Translations under genes and position numbers: made by a program
Shown here: piece after piece, positions 44,468 through 55,507 of the stretch
How the letters are laid out: every line of letters begins with the position of its first letter
Position numbering within the stretch: the first letter of the stretch is position 1
Notes under the pieces: generated by a model
The model's input: only the letters and a program-made list of their open reading frames with translations
Told to the model about the DNA's origin: nothing
Databases searched by the model: none
From: Pseudomonas wadenswilerensis
GTDB lineage: Bacteria > Pseudomonadota > Gammaproteobacteria > Pseudomonadales > Pseudomonadaceae
Assembly (NCBI RefSeq): GCF_900497695.1
Contig: NZ_UIDD01000001.1
Span: 496,001 to 560,000, forward strand
DNA: 64,000 nucleotides
Direction: 5' to 3'

Positions 44468-46405
44468 ATGCAGTTCTGGCGGCGCAGTATCCAGTGGCAA
44501 TTGATCGCAAGCATGGGCGCAGCGCTGTTGCTGAGCATTCTGATCGTGGTCGGCATCTATAGCGTGGCGGTCAATCGCCTGACCGAGCGTTACCTGGTCG
44601 ACACCGCCTTGCCGGCGAGCATTGAGGCGATTCGTAACGACATCGAGCGCATGCTTGGCCGACCGTTGACGGCGGCGGCCGACATTGCCAACAACACGTT
44701 GCTGCGCGATTGGCTGGCGGCGGGGGAAGACAGCACCCAGGCGCCGCAATTTATCGAGTACCTCGAAGCCCTGCGCAAACAGAACCATGCCTTTACCGCG
44801 TTGTTTGCCGCTACAGCGAGCAACCACTATTACAACGAGAAAGGCCTGGACCGCACCCTCAGCCGCAGCAACCCGGCGGACAAGTGGTTTTTCGGCTTTA
44901 TCGACAGTGGCAACCCGCGCCTGCTGAACATCGACACCGACGGCAGCACCGGCGAACTGGCACTGTTCATCGACTATCGGGTGGAGAAAGCCGGGCAACT
45001 GGTGGGTATCGCCGGGCTTGGCCTGCGTATGACCGAACTCTCCGAATTGATCCACAACTTCAGCTTCGGCGAACGTGGGCGGGTGATGCTGGTGCGCGGC
45101 GACGGTTTGATCCAGGTGCATCCGCAGTCGGCGTTCAGCGGTAAGCAGCAGCTCGCCGAGCAGATCGGTGGCGAGGCTGCCAAGGTGGTCCTGAGCCGTG
45201 AACAGGGCCTGCACAGCAGCCGCTTCGAGCGCGATGGCGAGGGCTACCTGGCCCTCAGCCTACCGCTGCGTGACCTCAACTGGACCCTGGTCGCCGAGGT
45301 GCCAGAAGCACAGATCTATGCCCAGGTACGTGAGACCGTCTGGCTGACCAGCCTGATTGGTGCAGCGGTCGCGCTGGTATCGCTGTTGCTGGTGGTGCTG
45401 CTGGCCCGCGGCATCGTCCGCCCCATCCGGCGTGTGACGGGGGCCTTGATGGCCATCGGCAATGGCGGCGGCGACCTGACCCAGCGCCTGGACGAAAACC
45501 GCGCAGACGAGCTGGGCGACCTGGCCCGTGGCTTCAACCGCTTTCTCGACAGCCAGCGTGACCTGATTGGCGAAGTGCTGAATACCAGCGAACGCTTGCG
45601 CGCGTCGGTAGCGCAAGTGACGCAAGTGGTAGAGAACACCGCCGAACGTTCCGACCGCCAGCAGGAAATGACCGAAATGGTCGCCACTGCCGTGCATGAG
45701 ATGGGCCTGACCGTGCAGGACATTGCGCAGAACGCCGGTAACGCTGCCGTGGCGTCGGAAACCGCGCGCACCGAAGCGCTGCAGGCCCGCGAAGTGGTAC
45801 GCCGCTCGATTGCCCATATCGAGGGCATGTCCAGCGAGATTGGCCAGGCGGCGAGTGCAGTGGGTGAGCTGGCCACGGAAGTGGCGTCGATCGACGAAGT
45901 GCTGGCGGTGATCCGCAGCATCTCCGAGCAGACCAACCTGCTGGCGCTCAACGCCGCCATCGAGGCGGCGCGGGCGGGTGAGATGGGTCGTGGCTTTGCC
46001 GTGGTCGCCGATGAAGTACGGACCCTGGCGCGGCGCACCCAGGTGTCCACCGATCAAGTGCAGCAGATGATCCTGCGCCTCAAGCATGGCGCGGGCAGTG
46101 CGGTCGCATCGATGCAGGCCGGCCAGGCGGCAACCGGCACGGGCGTGGAGTCGAGCCAGCAGACCGGCGCTTCGCTGGGCACGATCACCGATCAGGTCGA
46201 ACACATCAGTGACATGAACCATCAGGTGGCGACGGCGACCGAACAGCAGTCGGCGGTGACGGAGGAGATCAATCGCACCGTGCAGGGGATTTCCGACCTG
46301 GCGCGGGAAACGGCAGTGGATGTGCAGGGCTGTCGGCAGGAGTGTCAGGCGTTACGCGGCTTGGCCGATGATCTGGCGCGGCAGATGGGTGGGTTTCGTC
46401 TTTAA
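44468..46405 (+). CDS. mcpH: methyl-accepting chemotaxis protein, McpH-like
   Basis: A 645-residue chemoreceptor with a large periplasmic sensor between helices near 11-31 and 297-319, matching the dCache layout ([22 protein letters not shown], then a second lobe [17 protein letters not shown]). HAMP and signalling domains follow, with the tip [20 protein letters not shown]. Length, layout and position agree with P. putida McpH, a purine chemoreceptor; ligand assignment is by analogy. ATG at 44468 follows AGGGGAAATAC. Confidence 0.82.
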   Translation: MQFWRRSIQWQLIASMGAALLLSILIVVGIYSVAVNRLTERYLVDTALPASIEAIRNDIERMLGRPLTAAADIANNTLLRDWLAAGEDSTQAPQFIEYLEALRKQNHAFTALFAATASNHYYNEKGLDRTLSRSNPADKWFFGFIDSGNPRLLNIDTDGSTGELALFIDYRVEKAGQLVGIAGLGLRMTELSELIHNFSFGERGRVMLVRGDGLIQVHPQSAFSGKQQLAEQIGGEAAKVVLSREQGLHSSRFERDGEGYLALSLPLRDLNWTLVAEVPEAQIYAQVRETVWLTSLIGAAVALVSLLLVVLLARGIVRPIRRVTGALMAIGNGGGDLTQRLDENRADELGDLARGFNRFLDSQRDLIGEVLNTSERLRASVAQVTQVVENTAERSDRQQEMTEMVATAVHEMGLTVQDIAQNAGNAAVASETARTEALQAREVVRRSIAHIEGMSSEIGQAASAVGELATEVASIDEVLAVIRSISEQTNLLALNAAIEAARAGEMGRGFAVVADEVRTLARRTQVSTDQVQQMILRLKHGAGSAVASMQAGQAATGTGVESSQQTGASLGTITDQVEHISDMNHQVATATEQQSAVTEEINRTVQGISDLARETAVDVQGCRQECQALRGLADDLARQMGGFRL

Positions 46406-46418
46406 ATCGGGGGGAATT

Positions 46419-46488
46419 CATCGCTGGCAAGCCAGCTCCCACAAGTAAGGTGCATGCAGTACCTGTGGGAGCCGGCTTGCCGGCGATG
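46419..46488. repeat. paired REP element 9
   Basis: CATCGCTGGCAAGCCAGCTC and GAGCCGGCTTGCCGGCGATG inverted around a short spacer, between the convergent chemoreceptor and ltaE genes. Confidence 0.9.
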
Positions 46489-46494
46489 GCGTCA

Positions 46495-47535
46495 TCAGGC
46501 GCCCATTGCCGCCCGGATATCCGCCGCCAGCTCACGTACCCGCGCTTCTTCGGTGTCCCACGAGCACATGAACCGCGCGCCACCGCTACCGATAAAGGTG
46601 TAGAAACGCCAGCCCTTGTTGCGCAAGGCTTCCAGCGCTGGTTCCGACATCTGCAGGAACACCCCGTTGGCCTCCACCGGGAACATCAGCTCAACTCCTG
46701 GCACATCGCGCACCAGTTCGCAGAGCAACTGCGCGCAGCGGTTGGCATGCACGCCATGGCGCAGCCAGGCGCCGTCTTCCAGCAGGCCGACCCAGGGCGC
46801 CGACAGGAAGCGCATCTTCGACGCCAGTTGCCCGGCCTGCTTGCAACGGTAGTCGAAGTCTTCGGCCAGCTGGCGGTTGAAGAACAGGATCGCCTCGCCC
46901 ACCGCCATGCCGTTCTTGGTGCCGCCAAAGCACAGCACATCGACCCCGGCTTTCCAGGTCAGCTCGGCCGGGCTGCAGCCAAGGTACGCGCAGGCGTTGC
47001 TGAAGCGCGCGCCGTCCATGTGCAGGTTCAGGCCCAACTCCTTGCAGGTGGCGCTGATGGCCTTGAGCTCTTCCGGACGGTAGACGCTGCCGACCTCGGT
47101 GGCCTGGGTGATGGTCACCACGCGCGGCTTGGGATAGTGGATGTCCTGGCGCTTGAGCGCCACTTCGCGGATCGACTCGGGGGTCAGCTTACCGGCTTCG
47201 CTGCGCGCGGTGAGTAACTTGGAGCCGTTGGAGAAGAACTCGGGGGCGCCGCATTCGTCTGTTTCGACGTGGGCGGTCTCCGAGCAGATCACGCTGTGAT
47301 AGCTCTGGCACAGGGACGACAGCGCCAGCGAGTTGGCCGCGGTGCCGTTGAAGGCGAAGAACACTTCGCAGTCGGTTTCAAACAGTTTGCGGAAATACTC
47401 CGAGGCGCGTGCCGTCCATTGGTCGTCGCCGTAGGCGCGCTCATGGCCCTGGTTGGCTTTTTCCATGGCGGCCCAGGCTTCCGGGCAGATACCTGAATAG
47501 TTGTCGCTGGCGAATTGCTGGCTTTTATCTGGCAT
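46495..47535 (-). CDS. ltaE: low-specificity L-threonine aldolase
   Basis: PLP enzyme (346 residues) that splits threonine or allo-threonine to glycine and acetaldehyde, and related beta-hydroxy amino acids. The PLP lysine is in FGGTKNGMAVGE (near 206). The fold-type I start MPDKSQQFASDNYSG matches the family. It lies beside glyA and supplies or uses the same glycine pool. Confidence 0.93.
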   Translation of the reverse strand: MPDKSQQFASDNYSGICPEAWAAMEKANQGHERAYGDDQWTARASEYFRKLFETDCEVFFAFNGTAANSLALSSLCQSYHSVICSETAHVETDECGAPEFFSNGSKLLTARSEAGKLTPESIREVALKRQDIHYPKPRVVTITQATEVGSVYRPEELKAISATCKELGLNLHMDGARFSNACAYLGCSPAELTWKAGVDVLCFGGTKNGMAVGEAILFFNRQLAEDFDYRCKQAGQLASKMRFLSAPWVGLLEDGAWLRHGVHANRCAQLLCELVRDVPGVELMFPVEANGVFLQMSEPALEALRNKGWRFYTFIGSGGARFMCSWDTEEARVRELAADIRAAMGA

Positions 47536-47593
47536 GACACTGTCCTGTGAACGACGCAGGTGAGCACTCTAAACCAAGTTCCGGGTGGCCGCC

Positions 47594-47650
47594 TATCGCT
47601 GGCAAGCCAGCTCCCACAGTGACCGTGTGGGAGCTGGCTTGCCAGCGATG
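47594..47650. repeat. paired REP element 10
   Basis: TATCGCTGGCAAGCCAGCTC and its inverted copy with a very short spacer, in the divergent ltaE-glyA gap. Confidence 0.9.
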
Positions 47651-47654
47651 CAGG

Positions 47655-47700
47655 CGACATCGGCCCCCATGTCGTAAACGCACCTTTGTGTGGCGTCCGT
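47655..47700. promoter_or_regulatory. candidate regulatory elements upstream of glyA
   Basis: CGACAT (47655-47660) and ATGTCG (47669-47674) form an inverted repeat. TGTCGTAAAC (47670) and TGGCGTCCGT (47691) are weakly similar and 21 bases apart, as for an AraC-type activator. In P. aeruginosa the glyA1-sox operon is activated by a sarcosine-responsive AraC-family protein. Evidence is slight. Confidence 0.3.
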
Positions 47701-47789
47701 AGGCATCTGGGCTGTCTGCGTCGGTCATACCATCGCTGAAAAGGGCAATTGCCCGACAAGAACCGATGCCGCTGCCGGGAGAAACTGCG

Positions 47790-49043
47790 ATGTTCAGCAA
47801 GCAAGACCAGATCCAGGGTTACGACGATGCACTGCTGGCGGCGATCAATGCCGAAGAGCAACGCCAGGAAGATCACATCGAGCTGATCGCCTCGGAAAAC
47901 TACACCAGCAAGCGTGTCATGCAGGCCCAGGGCAGCGGCCTGACCAACAAATACGCCGAGGGCTACCCGGGCAAGCGCTACTACGGCGGTTGCGAGCATG
48001 TGGATAAAGTCGAGCAACTGGCCATCGACCGCGCCAAGCAGCTGTTCGGCGCCGATTACGCCAACGTCCAGCCACACTCCGGCTCCTCGGCCAACAGCGC
48101 CGTGTACCTGGCCCTGTTGCAGGCCGGCGACACCATTCTGGGCATGAGCCTGGCCCACGGCGGGCACCTGACCCACGGCGCCAAGGTGTCGTCCTCGGGC
48201 AAGCTGTACAACGCCGTGCAGTACGGCATCGACACCAAGACGGGCCTGATCGATTACGACGAAGTCGAGCGCCTGGCGGTGGAGAGCAAACCGAAGATGA
48301 TCGTCGCCGGGTTCTCGGCCTACTCGAAAACCCTCGATTTCCCACGCTTCCGTCAGATCGCCGACAAGGTCGGTGCCTACCTGTTCGTCGACATGGCCCA
48401 CGTCGCCGGCCTGGTCGCCGCCGGGCTGTACCCGAACCCGTTGCCGTACGCCGACGTGGTCACCACTACCACCCACAAGACCCTGCGCGGTCCGCGTGGC
48501 GGCCTGATCCTGGCGCGCAGCAACGAAGAGATCGAGAAAAAGCTCAACGCCGCAGTGTTCCCCGGCGCCCAGGGCGGCCCGTTGATGCATGTGATCGCCG
48601 CCAAGGCGGTGTGCTTCAAGGAAGCGCTGGAGCCTGGCTTCAAGACCTATCAGCAGCAGGTGATCGACAACGCCCAGGCCATGGCCGAGGTGTTCATCAA
48701 GCGCGGCTATGACGTGGTCTCCGGTGGTACCGATAACCACCTGTTCCTGGTCAGCCTGATCCGCCAGGGCCTGACCGGCAAAGATGCCGACGCCGCCCTG
48801 GGCCGCGCCCACATTACCGTCAACAAGAACGCCGTACCCAACGACCCGCAGTCGCCGTTCGTCACCTCCGGCCTGCGTATCGGCACCCCGGCGGTCACCA
48901 GCCGCGGCTTCAAGGTCAGCCAGTGCGTGGAGCTGGCCGGCTGGATCTGCGACATCCTCGATAACCTCGGCGATGCCGATGTCGAGGCCGATGTTGCGAA
49001 GAACGTGTCGGCACTTTGTGCAGATTTTCCGGTTTATCGCTGA
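47790..49043 (+). CDS. glyA: serine hydroxymethyltransferase
   Basis: PLP enzyme (417 residues) that interconverts glycine plus methylene-THF and serine. PLP lysine in [15 protein letters not shown] (near 229); N-terminal [14 protein letters not shown] and [12 protein letters not shown] motifs. It is the first gene of glyA-soxBDAG-purU, and here uses methylene-THF made by sarcosine oxidase. It also holds the only exact DnaA box I found outside the 36.9-38.9 kb cluster (47999-48007), which is probably chance. Confidence 0.97.
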   Translation: MFSKQDQIQGYDDALLAAINAEEQRQEDHIELIASENYTSKRVMQAQGSGLTNKYAEGYPGKRYYGGCEHVDKVEQLAIDRAKQLFGADYANVQPHSGSSANSAVYLALLQAGDTILGMSLAHGGHLTHGAKVSSSGKLYNAVQYGIDTKTGLIDYDEVERLAVESKPKMIVAGFSAYSKTLDFPRFRQIADKVGAYLFVDMAHVAGLVAAGLYPNPLPYADVVTTTTHKTLRGPRGGLILARSNEEIEKKLNAAVFPGAQGGPLMHVIAAKAVCFKEALEPGFKTYQQQVIDNAQAMAEVFIKRGYDVVSGGTDNHLFLVSLIRQGLTGKDADAALGRAHITVNKNAVPNDPQSPFVTSGLRIGTPAVTSRGFKVSQCVELAGWICDILDNLGDADVEADVAKNVSALCADFPVYR

Positions 49044-49063
49044 GTGGTCCAGGAGTAAAGACT

Positions 49064-50314
49064 ATGCAACGTTACTCAGGCTTCGGCCTCTTCAAGCACT
49101 CACTCAGCCACCACGAAAACTGGCAGCGCATGTGGCGCACGCCAACCCCGAAAAAAGTCTACGACGTGGTCATCGTCGGCGGTGGCGGGCACGGCCTGGC
49201 CACCGCCTACTACCTGGCCAAGGAGCATGGCATCACCAACGTGGCGGTGGTCGAGAAGGGCTGGCTGGGCGGCGGTAACACCGCGCGCAACACCACCATC
49301 GTCCGCTCCAACTACCTGTGGGACGAGTCGGCGCACTTGTATGAGCACGCGATGAAGCTCTGGGAAGGGCTGTCGCAAGACATCAACTACAACGTGATGT
49401 TCTCCCAGCGCGGCGTCTACAACCTCTGCCACACCCTGCAGGACATGCGTGATTCCGAGCGCCGGGTCAGCGCCAACCGCCTCAATGGTGTCGACGGCGA
49501 GCTGCTCAATGCCCAACAGGTGGCCGAAGAGATTCCGTACCTGGACTGCTCGAAGAACACCCGCTACCCGATCATCGGCGCCACCGTGCAACGGCGTGGC
49601 GGCGTCGCCCGTCACGACGCCGTGGCCTGGGGCTTTGCCCGTGCCGCCGACGCCCTGGGCGTCGACCTGATCCAGCAGACCGAAGTGATCGGCTTTCGCA
49701 AGGAAAACGGCGTGGTCATCGGTGTCGAGACCAACAAGGGCTTCATCGGTGCCAAGCGCGTCGGCGTGGTCACTGCCGGTAACTCCGGGCATATGGCCAA
49801 GCTTGCCGGTTTCCGCCTGCCGATCGAATCGCATCCGCTGCAGGCGCTGGTGTCCGAGCCGCTCAAGCCGATCATCGACAGCGTGATCATGTCCAACGCC
49901 GTGCACGGCTACATCAGCCAGTCGGACAAGGGCGACCTGGTCATCGGCGCCGGCATCGACGGCTGGGTCGGCTACGGCCAGCGCGGTTCGTACCCGGTGA
50001 TCGAGCACACCCTGCAGGCCATCGTCGAAATGTTCCCGATCCTCTCGCGGGTACGCATGAACCGCCAGTGGGGCGGCATCGTCGACACCACGCCGGACGC
50101 CTGCCCGATCATCTCCAAGACCCCGGTGAAGAACATGTTCTTCAACTGCGGCTGGGGCACCGGCGGCTTCAAGGCCACCCCCGGTTCGGGCAACGTCTTC
50201 GCCGCCAGCCTGGCCAAGGGCGAAATGCACCCGCTGGCCAAACCCTTTTCCATCGACCGTTTCCACAACGGTGCACTGATCGACGAACACGGCGCCGCCG
50301 CTGTCGCCCACTAA
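49064..50314 (+). CDS. soxB: heterotetrameric sarcosine oxidase subunit beta
   Basis: A 416-residue FAD/FMN subunit that oxidises the N-methyl group of sarcosine. The Rossmann motif [18 protein letters not shown] lies near 36-53, the covalent-FMN region includes a His near the [14 protein letters not shown] segment, and the C-terminus ends in the FAD-binding [17 protein letters not shown] at 49064 follows AGGAG. It is followed by soxD after 14 bases. Confidence 0.95.
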   Translation: MQRYSGFGLFKHSLSHHENWQRMWRTPTPKKVYDVVIVGGGGHGLATAYYLAKEHGITNVAVVEKGWLGGGNTARNTTIVRSNYLWDESAHLYEHAMKLWEGLSQDINYNVMFSQRGVYNLCHTLQDMRDSERRVSANRLNGVDGELLNAQQVAEEIPYLDCSKNTRYPIIGATVQRRGGVARHDAVAWGFARAADALGVDLIQQTEVIGFRKENGVVIGVETNKGFIGAKRVGVVTAGNSGHMAKLAGFRLPIESHPLQALVSEPLKPIIDSVIMSNAVHGYISQSDKGDLVIGAGIDGWVGYGQRGSYPVIEHTLQAIVEMFPILSRVRMNRQWGGIVDTTPDACPIISKTPVKNMFFNCGWGTGGFKATPGSGNVFAASLAKGEMHPLAKPFSIDRFHNGALIDEHGAAAVAH

Positions 50315-50328
50315 CAGGAGAAATCCCC

Positions 50329-50658
50329 ATGTTGCATATCTTCTGTCCCCACTGCGGCGAGCTGCGCTCCGAAGAGGAGTTCCACGCCGCAGGCCAGGCG
50401 CACATTCCCCGGCCGCTGGACCCCAACGCCTGTTCCGACGAGGAGTGGGGCGATTACATGTTCTTTCGCGACAACCCGCGCGGCCTGCACCACGAGCTGT
50501 GGATTCACGCCGCCGGTTGCCGTCAGTACTTCAACGCCACGCGTGACACGCTGACCTACGAAATTCTGGAAACCTATCCGATCGGCGCCAAGCCGCAGGT
50601 CACCGGCAAAAGCACCAGCCCGCAGTTGGCAGTCAGTGGTCAGGGAGAAAAGGTATGA
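50329..50658 (+). CDS. soxD: sarcosine oxidase subunit delta
   Basis: A 109-residue zinc-binding subunit: zinc ligands in FCPHCGELRSEEEF with later His/Cys (HELWIHAAGCRQYF). Its stop overlaps the soxA start by four bases (ATGA), so the two are co-translated. Confidence 0.95.
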   Translation: MLHIFCPHCGELRSEEEFHAAGQAHIPRPLDPNACSDEEWGDYMFFRDNPRGLHHELWIHAAGCRQYFNATRDTLTYEILETYPIGAKPQVTGKSTSPQLAVSGQGEKV

Positions 50659-53600
50659 GCCAGGTCTATCGCCTGTCCAACGGTGGTCGCATCGACCGCA
50701 GCAAAGTCTTGAGCTTCACCTTCAACGGCCAGACCTACCAGGGATTTGCCGGTGACACCCTGGCCGCCGCGCTGCTGGCCAATGGCGTCGACATCGTCGG
50801 GCGCAGCTTCAAGTACTCGCGCCCCCGCGGGATCATCGCCGCAGGCTCCGAAGAGCCCAACGCCATCCTGCAGATCGGCGCCACCGAAGCCACCCAGGTG
50901 CCTAACGTGCGCGCCACCCAGCAGGCGCTGTACAGCGGCCTGGTCGCCACCAGCACCAACGGCTGGCCGAATGTGAACAACGACGTCATGGGCATTCTCG
51001 GCAAGGTCGGCGGCAAGCTGATGCCGCCGGGTTTCTACTACAAGACGTTCATGTACCCGCAGTCGTTCTGGATGACCTACGAGAAGTACATCCGCAAAGC
51101 CGCGGGCCTTGGCCGTGCGCCGCTGGAAAACGACCCGGACAGCTACGACTACATGAGCCACCACTGCGACGTGCTGGTGGTCGGCGCCGGCCCCGCCGGC
51201 CTGGCCGCCGCCCTGGCAGCGGGTCGCAGCGGCGCGCGGGTGATCCTCGCCGATGAGCAGGAAGAGTTCGGCGGCAGCCTGCTCGACAGCCGTGAAACCC
51301 TCGACGGCAAACCGGCCGCCGACTGGGTTGCGGCAGTAGTGGCCGAGCTCAAGGAACTGCCGGAAGTCATCCTGTTGCCACGGGCGACGGTCAACGGCTA
51401 CCACGACCACAACTTCCTCACCATTCACGAGCGCCTGACCGACCACCTCGGTGATCACGCGCCGATCGGCCAGGTGCGTCAGCGCATGCACCGGGTGCGC
51501 GCCAAGCGCGTGGTGCTGGCCACCGGCGCCCACGAGCGACCACTGGTGTATGGCAACAACGATGTGCCGGGCAACATGCTCGCCGGTGCGGTATCGACCT
51601 ACGTGCGCCGTTACGGCGTGGCGCCGGGCCGCAAGCTGGTGCTGTCGACCAACAACGACCACGCCTACCGCGTGGCCCTGGACTGGCACGACGCCGGCCT
51701 GAACGTGGTCGCCATCGCCGACGCCCGCCACAACCCGCGCGGTTCGCTGGTGGAAGAAGCGCGAGCCAAAGGCATCCGCATCCTCACCTCCAGCGCGGTG
51801 ATCGAGACCCGTGGCAGCAAGCATGTAAGCGCAGCCCGCGTTGCCGCCATCGACGTCAAAGCCCATAAAGTCAGCAGCCCCGGCGAGTGGCTGGATTGCG
51901 ACCTGGTCGCGACTTCCGGCGGCTACAGCCCGGTCGTGCACCTGGCTTCGCACCTGGGCGGCAAGCCGGTCTGGCGTGAAGACATTCTCGGTTTCGTGCC
52001 CGGCGAAGCACCGCAAAAACGCGTGTGCGTGGGCGGCATCAACGGTGTGTTCGCCCTCGGCGACACCCTCGCCGATGGCTTTGAAGGCGGCGTGCGTGCC
52101 GCCACCGAAGCCGGCTTCAAGGCCGTGCTTGGGGTGATCCCGAAAGTCCTGGCGCGTCAGGAAGAACCCACCGTGGCGCTGTTCCAGGTGCCCCACGACA
52201 AGAACACTGCGCGGGCGCCGAAGCAGTTCGTCGACCAGCAGAACGACGTCACCGCCGCCGCCATCGAACTGGCCACCCGCGAAGGCTTCGAGTCGGTCGA
52301 ACACGTCAAACGCTACACCGCCCTGGGCTTTGGTACCGACCAGGGCAAGCTCGGCAACATCAACGGCCTGGCGATTGCCGCCCGCTCCATGGGCATCACC
52401 ATCCCGGAAATGGGCACCACCATGTTCCGCCCCAACTACACGCCGATCACCTTCGGCGCAGTGGCGGGCCGGCACTGCGGGCACCTTTTCGAGCCGGTAC
52501 GCTTCACCGCCCTGCATGCCTGGCATGTGAAGAACGGCGCCGAGTTCGAAGACGTCGGCCAATGGAAGCGCCCCTGGTACTTCCCGCGCAACGGCGAAGA
52601 CATTCATGCCGCCGTGGCTCGCGAGTGCAAGGCGGTGCGTGACAGCGTCGGACTGCTCGACGCCTCGACCCTGGGCAAGATCGACATCCAGGGCCCGGAC
52701 GCGCGCGAATTCCTCAACCGCATCTACACCAACGCCTGGACCAAGCTTGACGTCGGCAAGGCCCGCTACGGCCTGATGTGCAAGGAAGACGGCATGGTCT
52801 TTGACGACGGCGTCACTGCCTGCGTCGGCGATAACCACTTCATCATGACCACCACCACCGGTGGCGCGGCGCGAGTGTTGCAGTGGCTGGAGATCTACCA
52901 GCAGACCGAATGGCCGGAGCTTAAGGTGTACTTCACCTCGGTCACCGACCACTGGGCGACCCTGACCCTGTCGGGCCCCAACAGCCGCAAGCTGCTCAGT
53001 GAAGTGACCGATATCGACCTGGACAAGGACGCCTTCCCGTTCATGACCTGGAAGGAAGGCCTGGTCGGCGGTGTGCCGGCGCGGGTGTTCCGCATTTCGT
53101 TCACTGGCGAGCTGTCGTACGAAGTCAACGTCCAGGCCAACTACGCCATGGGCGTGCTGGAGAAAATCGTCGCTGCCGGCAAGCAATACAACCTGACCCC
53201 GTACGGCACCGAAACCATGCACGTACTGCGGGCCGAGAAGGGCTTCATCATCGTCGGCCAGGACACTGACGGCTCGATGACCCCGGACGACCTCAACATG
53301 GGCTGGTGTGTTGGCCGTACCAAACCGTTCTCGTGGATCGGCTGGCGCGGGATGAACCGCGAAGATTGCGTGCGCGAGAACCGCAAGCAACTGGTCGGGC
53401 TCAAGCCGGTCGACCCGAACAAATGGCTGCCCGAAGGCGCGCAACTGGTGTTTGACCCGAAACAACCGATCCCGATGGACATGGTCGGTCACGTTACTTC
53501 CAGCTACGCCAGCAACTCCCTGGGTTATTCGTTTGCCATGGGCGTGGTCAAGGGCGGGCTCAAGCGCATCGGCGAGCGGGTCTACTCGCCCCAGGCCGAT

Positions 53601-53672
53601 GGCAGCGTGATCGAGGCGGAGATCTGTTCTTCGGTGTTCTTCGATCCGAAGGGCGAGCGGCAGAACATCTAA
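50655..53672 (+). CDS. soxA: sarcosine oxidase subunit alpha
   Basis: A 1005-residue multidomain subunit. An N-terminal ferredoxin-like fold (residues 15-100), then an FAD/NAD domain starting VLVVGAGPAGLAAALAAG (near 172), and a C-terminal aminomethyltransferase (GcvT-like) domain (about 600-1005) that loads the methyl carbon onto tetrahydrofolate. Full length for the family. Confidence 0.96.
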   Translation: MSQVYRLSNGGRIDRSKVLSFTFNGQTYQGFAGDTLAAALLANGVDIVGRSFKYSRPRGIIAAGSEEPNAILQIGATEATQVPNVRATQQALYSGLVATSTNGWPNVNNDVMGILGKVGGKLMPPGFYYKTFMYPQSFWMTYEKYIRKAAGLGRAPLENDPDSYDYMSHHCDVLVVGAGPAGLAAALAAGRSGARVILADEQEEFGGSLLDSRETLDGKPAADWVAAVVAELKELPEVILLPRATVNGYHDHNFLTIHERLTDHLGDHAPIGQVRQRMHRVRAKRVVLATGAHERPLVYGNNDVPGNMLAGAVSTYVRRYGVAPGRKLVLSTNNDHAYRVALDWHDAGLNVVAIADARHNPRGSLVEEARAKGIRILTSSAVIETRGSKHVSAARVAAIDVKAHKVSSPGEWLDCDLVATSGGYSPVVHLASHLGGKPVWREDILGFVPGEAPQKRVCVGGINGVFALGDTLADGFEGGVRAATEAGFKAVLGVIPKVLARQEEPTVALFQVPHDKNTARAPKQFVDQQNDVTAAAIELATREGFESVEHVKRYTALGFGTDQGKLGNINGLAIAARSMGITIPEMGTTMFRPNYTPITFGAVAGRHCGHLFEPVRFTALHAWHVKNGAEFEDVGQWKRPWYFPRNGEDIHAAVARECKAVRDSVGLLDASTLGKIDIQGPDAREFLNRIYTNAWTKLDVGKARYGLMCKEDGMVFDDGVTACVGDNHFIMTTTTGGAARVLQWLEIYQQTEWPELKVYFTSVTDHWATLTLSGPNSRKLLSEVTDIDLDKDAFPFMTWKEGLVGGVPARVFRISFTGELSYEVNVQANYAMGVLEKIVAAGKQYNLTPYGTETMHVLRAEKGFIIVGQDTDGSMTPDDLNMGWCVGRTKPFSWIGWRGMNREDCVRENRKQLVGLKPVDPNKWLPEGAQLVFDPKQPIPMDMVGHVTSSYASNSLGYSFAMGVVKGGLKRIGERVYSPQADGSVIEAEICSSVFFDPKGERQNI

Positions 53673-53693
53673 TCGACTTGTTGGCCAGATGAC

Positions 53694-53787
53694 CTGTGGG
53701 AGCCGGCCTTGCCGGCGATGGGGCGCGTAGCAGCCCCGATTTTGGCAAGGCTGCGCCTTGCATCGCCGGCAAGGCCGGCTCCCACAC
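53694..53787. repeat. paired REP element 11
   Basis: GGAGCCGGCCTTGCCGGCGATG and CATCGCCGGCAAGGCCGGCTCC inverted around a 50-base spacer, inside the sox operon between soxA and soxG. Confidence 0.9.
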
Positions 53788-53828
53788 GTTACTTGCCCTA
53801 CCGAACGCGAATTCAAGGCAGGTGTGTA

Positions 53829-54461
53829 ATGAGCACGATCAACGTCTACCAGCAACGCCCCGGCAACGATGCCAAGGCTGAAACGCCACTGCACCACGCC
53901 GACTTGCCCAGCCTGGTCGGCAAGGGCCGCAAGAACGCCGGGGTCTCCCTGCGCGAGAAAAAACTCCTTGGCCACCTGACCATTCGTGGTGATGGCAAGG
54001 ATCCGGCCTTCGCCGGCGGTGTGTTCAAGGCCCTGGGCCTGGAGCTGCCGGTGGCCCTGACCGTGGTCGCCAACGGCGAGACATCGCTGCAATGGCTGGG
54101 CCCGGACGAGTGGCTGCTGATCGTTCCCGGCGGCGAGGAATTTGCCGTCGAGCAAAAACTGCGCGATGCCCTCGATGGCCTGCACATTCAAATCGTCAAC
54201 GTCAGCGGCGGGCAAACCCTGCTGGAACTGAGCGGCCCCAATGTGCGCGACGTGCTGATGAAATCCACCAGCTATGATGTCCATCCAAACAACTTCCCGG
54301 TGGGCAAGGCGGTTGGCACGGTGTTCGCCAAGTCGCAACTGGTGATCCGCCGTACCGGTGAAGAAACCTGGGAGCTGCTGATCCGCCGCAGCTTCTCCGA
54401 CTACTGGTGGCTGTGGCTGCAGGACGCCTCCGCCGAATACGGCCTGAGCATTCAGGCTTAA
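53829..54461 (+). CDS. soxG: sarcosine oxidase subunit gamma
   Basis: A 210-residue subunit with the GcvT-like gamma fold, ending with RRSFSDYWWLWLQDASAEYGL. ATG at 53829 lies behind AGGCAGG. It follows the REP and precedes purU by 11 bases. Confidence 0.94.
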   Translation: MSTINVYQQRPGNDAKAETPLHHADLPSLVGKGRKNAGVSLREKKLLGHLTIRGDGKDPAFAGGVFKALGLELPVALTVVANGETSLQWLGPDEWLLIVPGGEEFAVEQKLRDALDGLHIQIVNVSGGQTLLELSGPNVRDVLMKSTSYDVHPNNFPVGKAVGTVFAKSQLVIRRTGEETWELLIRRSFSDYWWLWLQDASAEYGLSIQA

Positions 54462-54472
54462 GGAGCAATGCC

Positions 54473-55330
54473 ATGAGTCGTGCCCCGGACACCTGGATTC
54501 TCACCGCCGATTGCCCGAGCTTGCTGGGTACGGTGGATGTGGTGACGCGTTACCTGTTCGAACAGCACTGCTACGTCACTGAGCACCATTCGTTCGATGA
54601 CCGGCTGTCCGGACGCTTCTTCATTCGCGTGGAATTCCGCCAGCCGGATGACTTCGACGAGGCCAGCTTTCGCGCAGGGCTGGCCGAGCGGGGCGATGCG
54701 TTCGGCATGCTGTTCGAGCTGACCGCGCCCAAGCACCGGCCGAAAGTGGTGATCATGGTGTCCAAGGCCGATCACTGCCTCAACGACCTGCTCTATCGCC
54801 AGCGCATCGGCCAGTTGAGCATGGAGGTGGTGGCGGTGATTTCCAACCACCCGGACCTCGAGCCCCTGGCCCACTGGCACCGCATTCCCTATTACCACTT
54901 TGCCCTCGACCCGCATGACAAGCCGGCGCAAGAGCGCAAGGTGCTGCAGGTGATCGAGGAGTCCGGCGCCGAGTTGGTGATCCTTGCCCGCTACATGCAG
55001 GTGCTGTCGCCCGAACTGTGCCGCAAGCTCGACGGCTGGGCGATCAACATCCATCACTCGCTGCTGCCCGGTTTCAAGGGCGCCAAGCCGTATCACCAGG
55101 CCTACAACAAGGGGGTGAAACTGGTCGGCGCCACGGCGCACTACATCAACAACGACCTCGACGAAGGGCCGATCATCGCCCAGGGCGTCGAGGCGGTGGA
55201 CCACAGCCATTACCCGGAAGACCTGATTGCCAAGGGGCGCGATATCGAGTGCCTGACCCTGGCGCGGGCGGTGGGGTATCACATCGAGCGGCGGGTGTTC
55301 CTCAACGCCAACAGGACGGTAGTGCTCTGA
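54473..55330 (+). CDS. purU: formyltetrahydrofolate deformylase
   Basis: A 285-residue enzyme: ACT-like N-terminal domain (about 5-85) and formyltransferase-like hydrolase domain with NIHHSLLPGFKGAKPYHQA and the catalytic Asn/His/Asp. It releases formate from 10-formyl-THF and so regenerates free THF for the sox reaction. It belongs to the sox operon. Confidence 0.95.
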   Translation: MSRAPDTWILTADCPSLLGTVDVVTRYLFEQHCYVTEHHSFDDRLSGRFFIRVEFRQPDDFDEASFRAGLAERGDAFGMLFELTAPKHRPKVVIMVSKADHCLNDLLYRQRIGQLSMEVVAVISNHPDLEPLAHWHRIPYYHFALDPHDKPAQERKVLQVIEESGAELVILARYMQVLSPELCRKLDGWAINIHHSLLPGFKGAKPYHQAYNKGVKLVGATAHYINNDLDEGPIIAQGVEAVDHSHYPEDLIAKGRDIECLTLARAVGYHIERRVFLNANRTVVL

Positions 55331-55337
55331 CGGCCGC

Positions 55338-55407
55338 CATCGCTGGCAAGCCAGCTCCCACAGATCCGGTGTATGCAGTACCTGTGGGAGCTGGCTTGCC
55401 AGCGATG
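55338..55407. repeat. paired REP element 12
   Basis: CATCGCTGGCAAGCCAGCTC and its inverted copy, between purU and fdhA. Confidence 0.9.
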
Positions 55408-55507
55408 AGGCCCTCGAGTCGGAACAAAGATTCCAGTAACACAGCGCCGCCCCCGGGCAGCGCACTTTACACCGCTACATAACAACAAACTTTAGCGAGG
55501 TGAAAGC

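Noticed and set aside
47651-47789. Glycine riboswitch upstream of glyA
   Set aside because: The gap is too short after the REP and lacks the paired-aptamer helices I would expect; only small repeats are seen.
50640-54338. A very long minus-strand open frame opposite soxA and soxG
   Set aside because: It is the antisense shadow of GC-rich coding DNA; its translation is His/Arg/Gly/Asp-rich without domains, while the plus strand encodes complete SoxA and SoxG.
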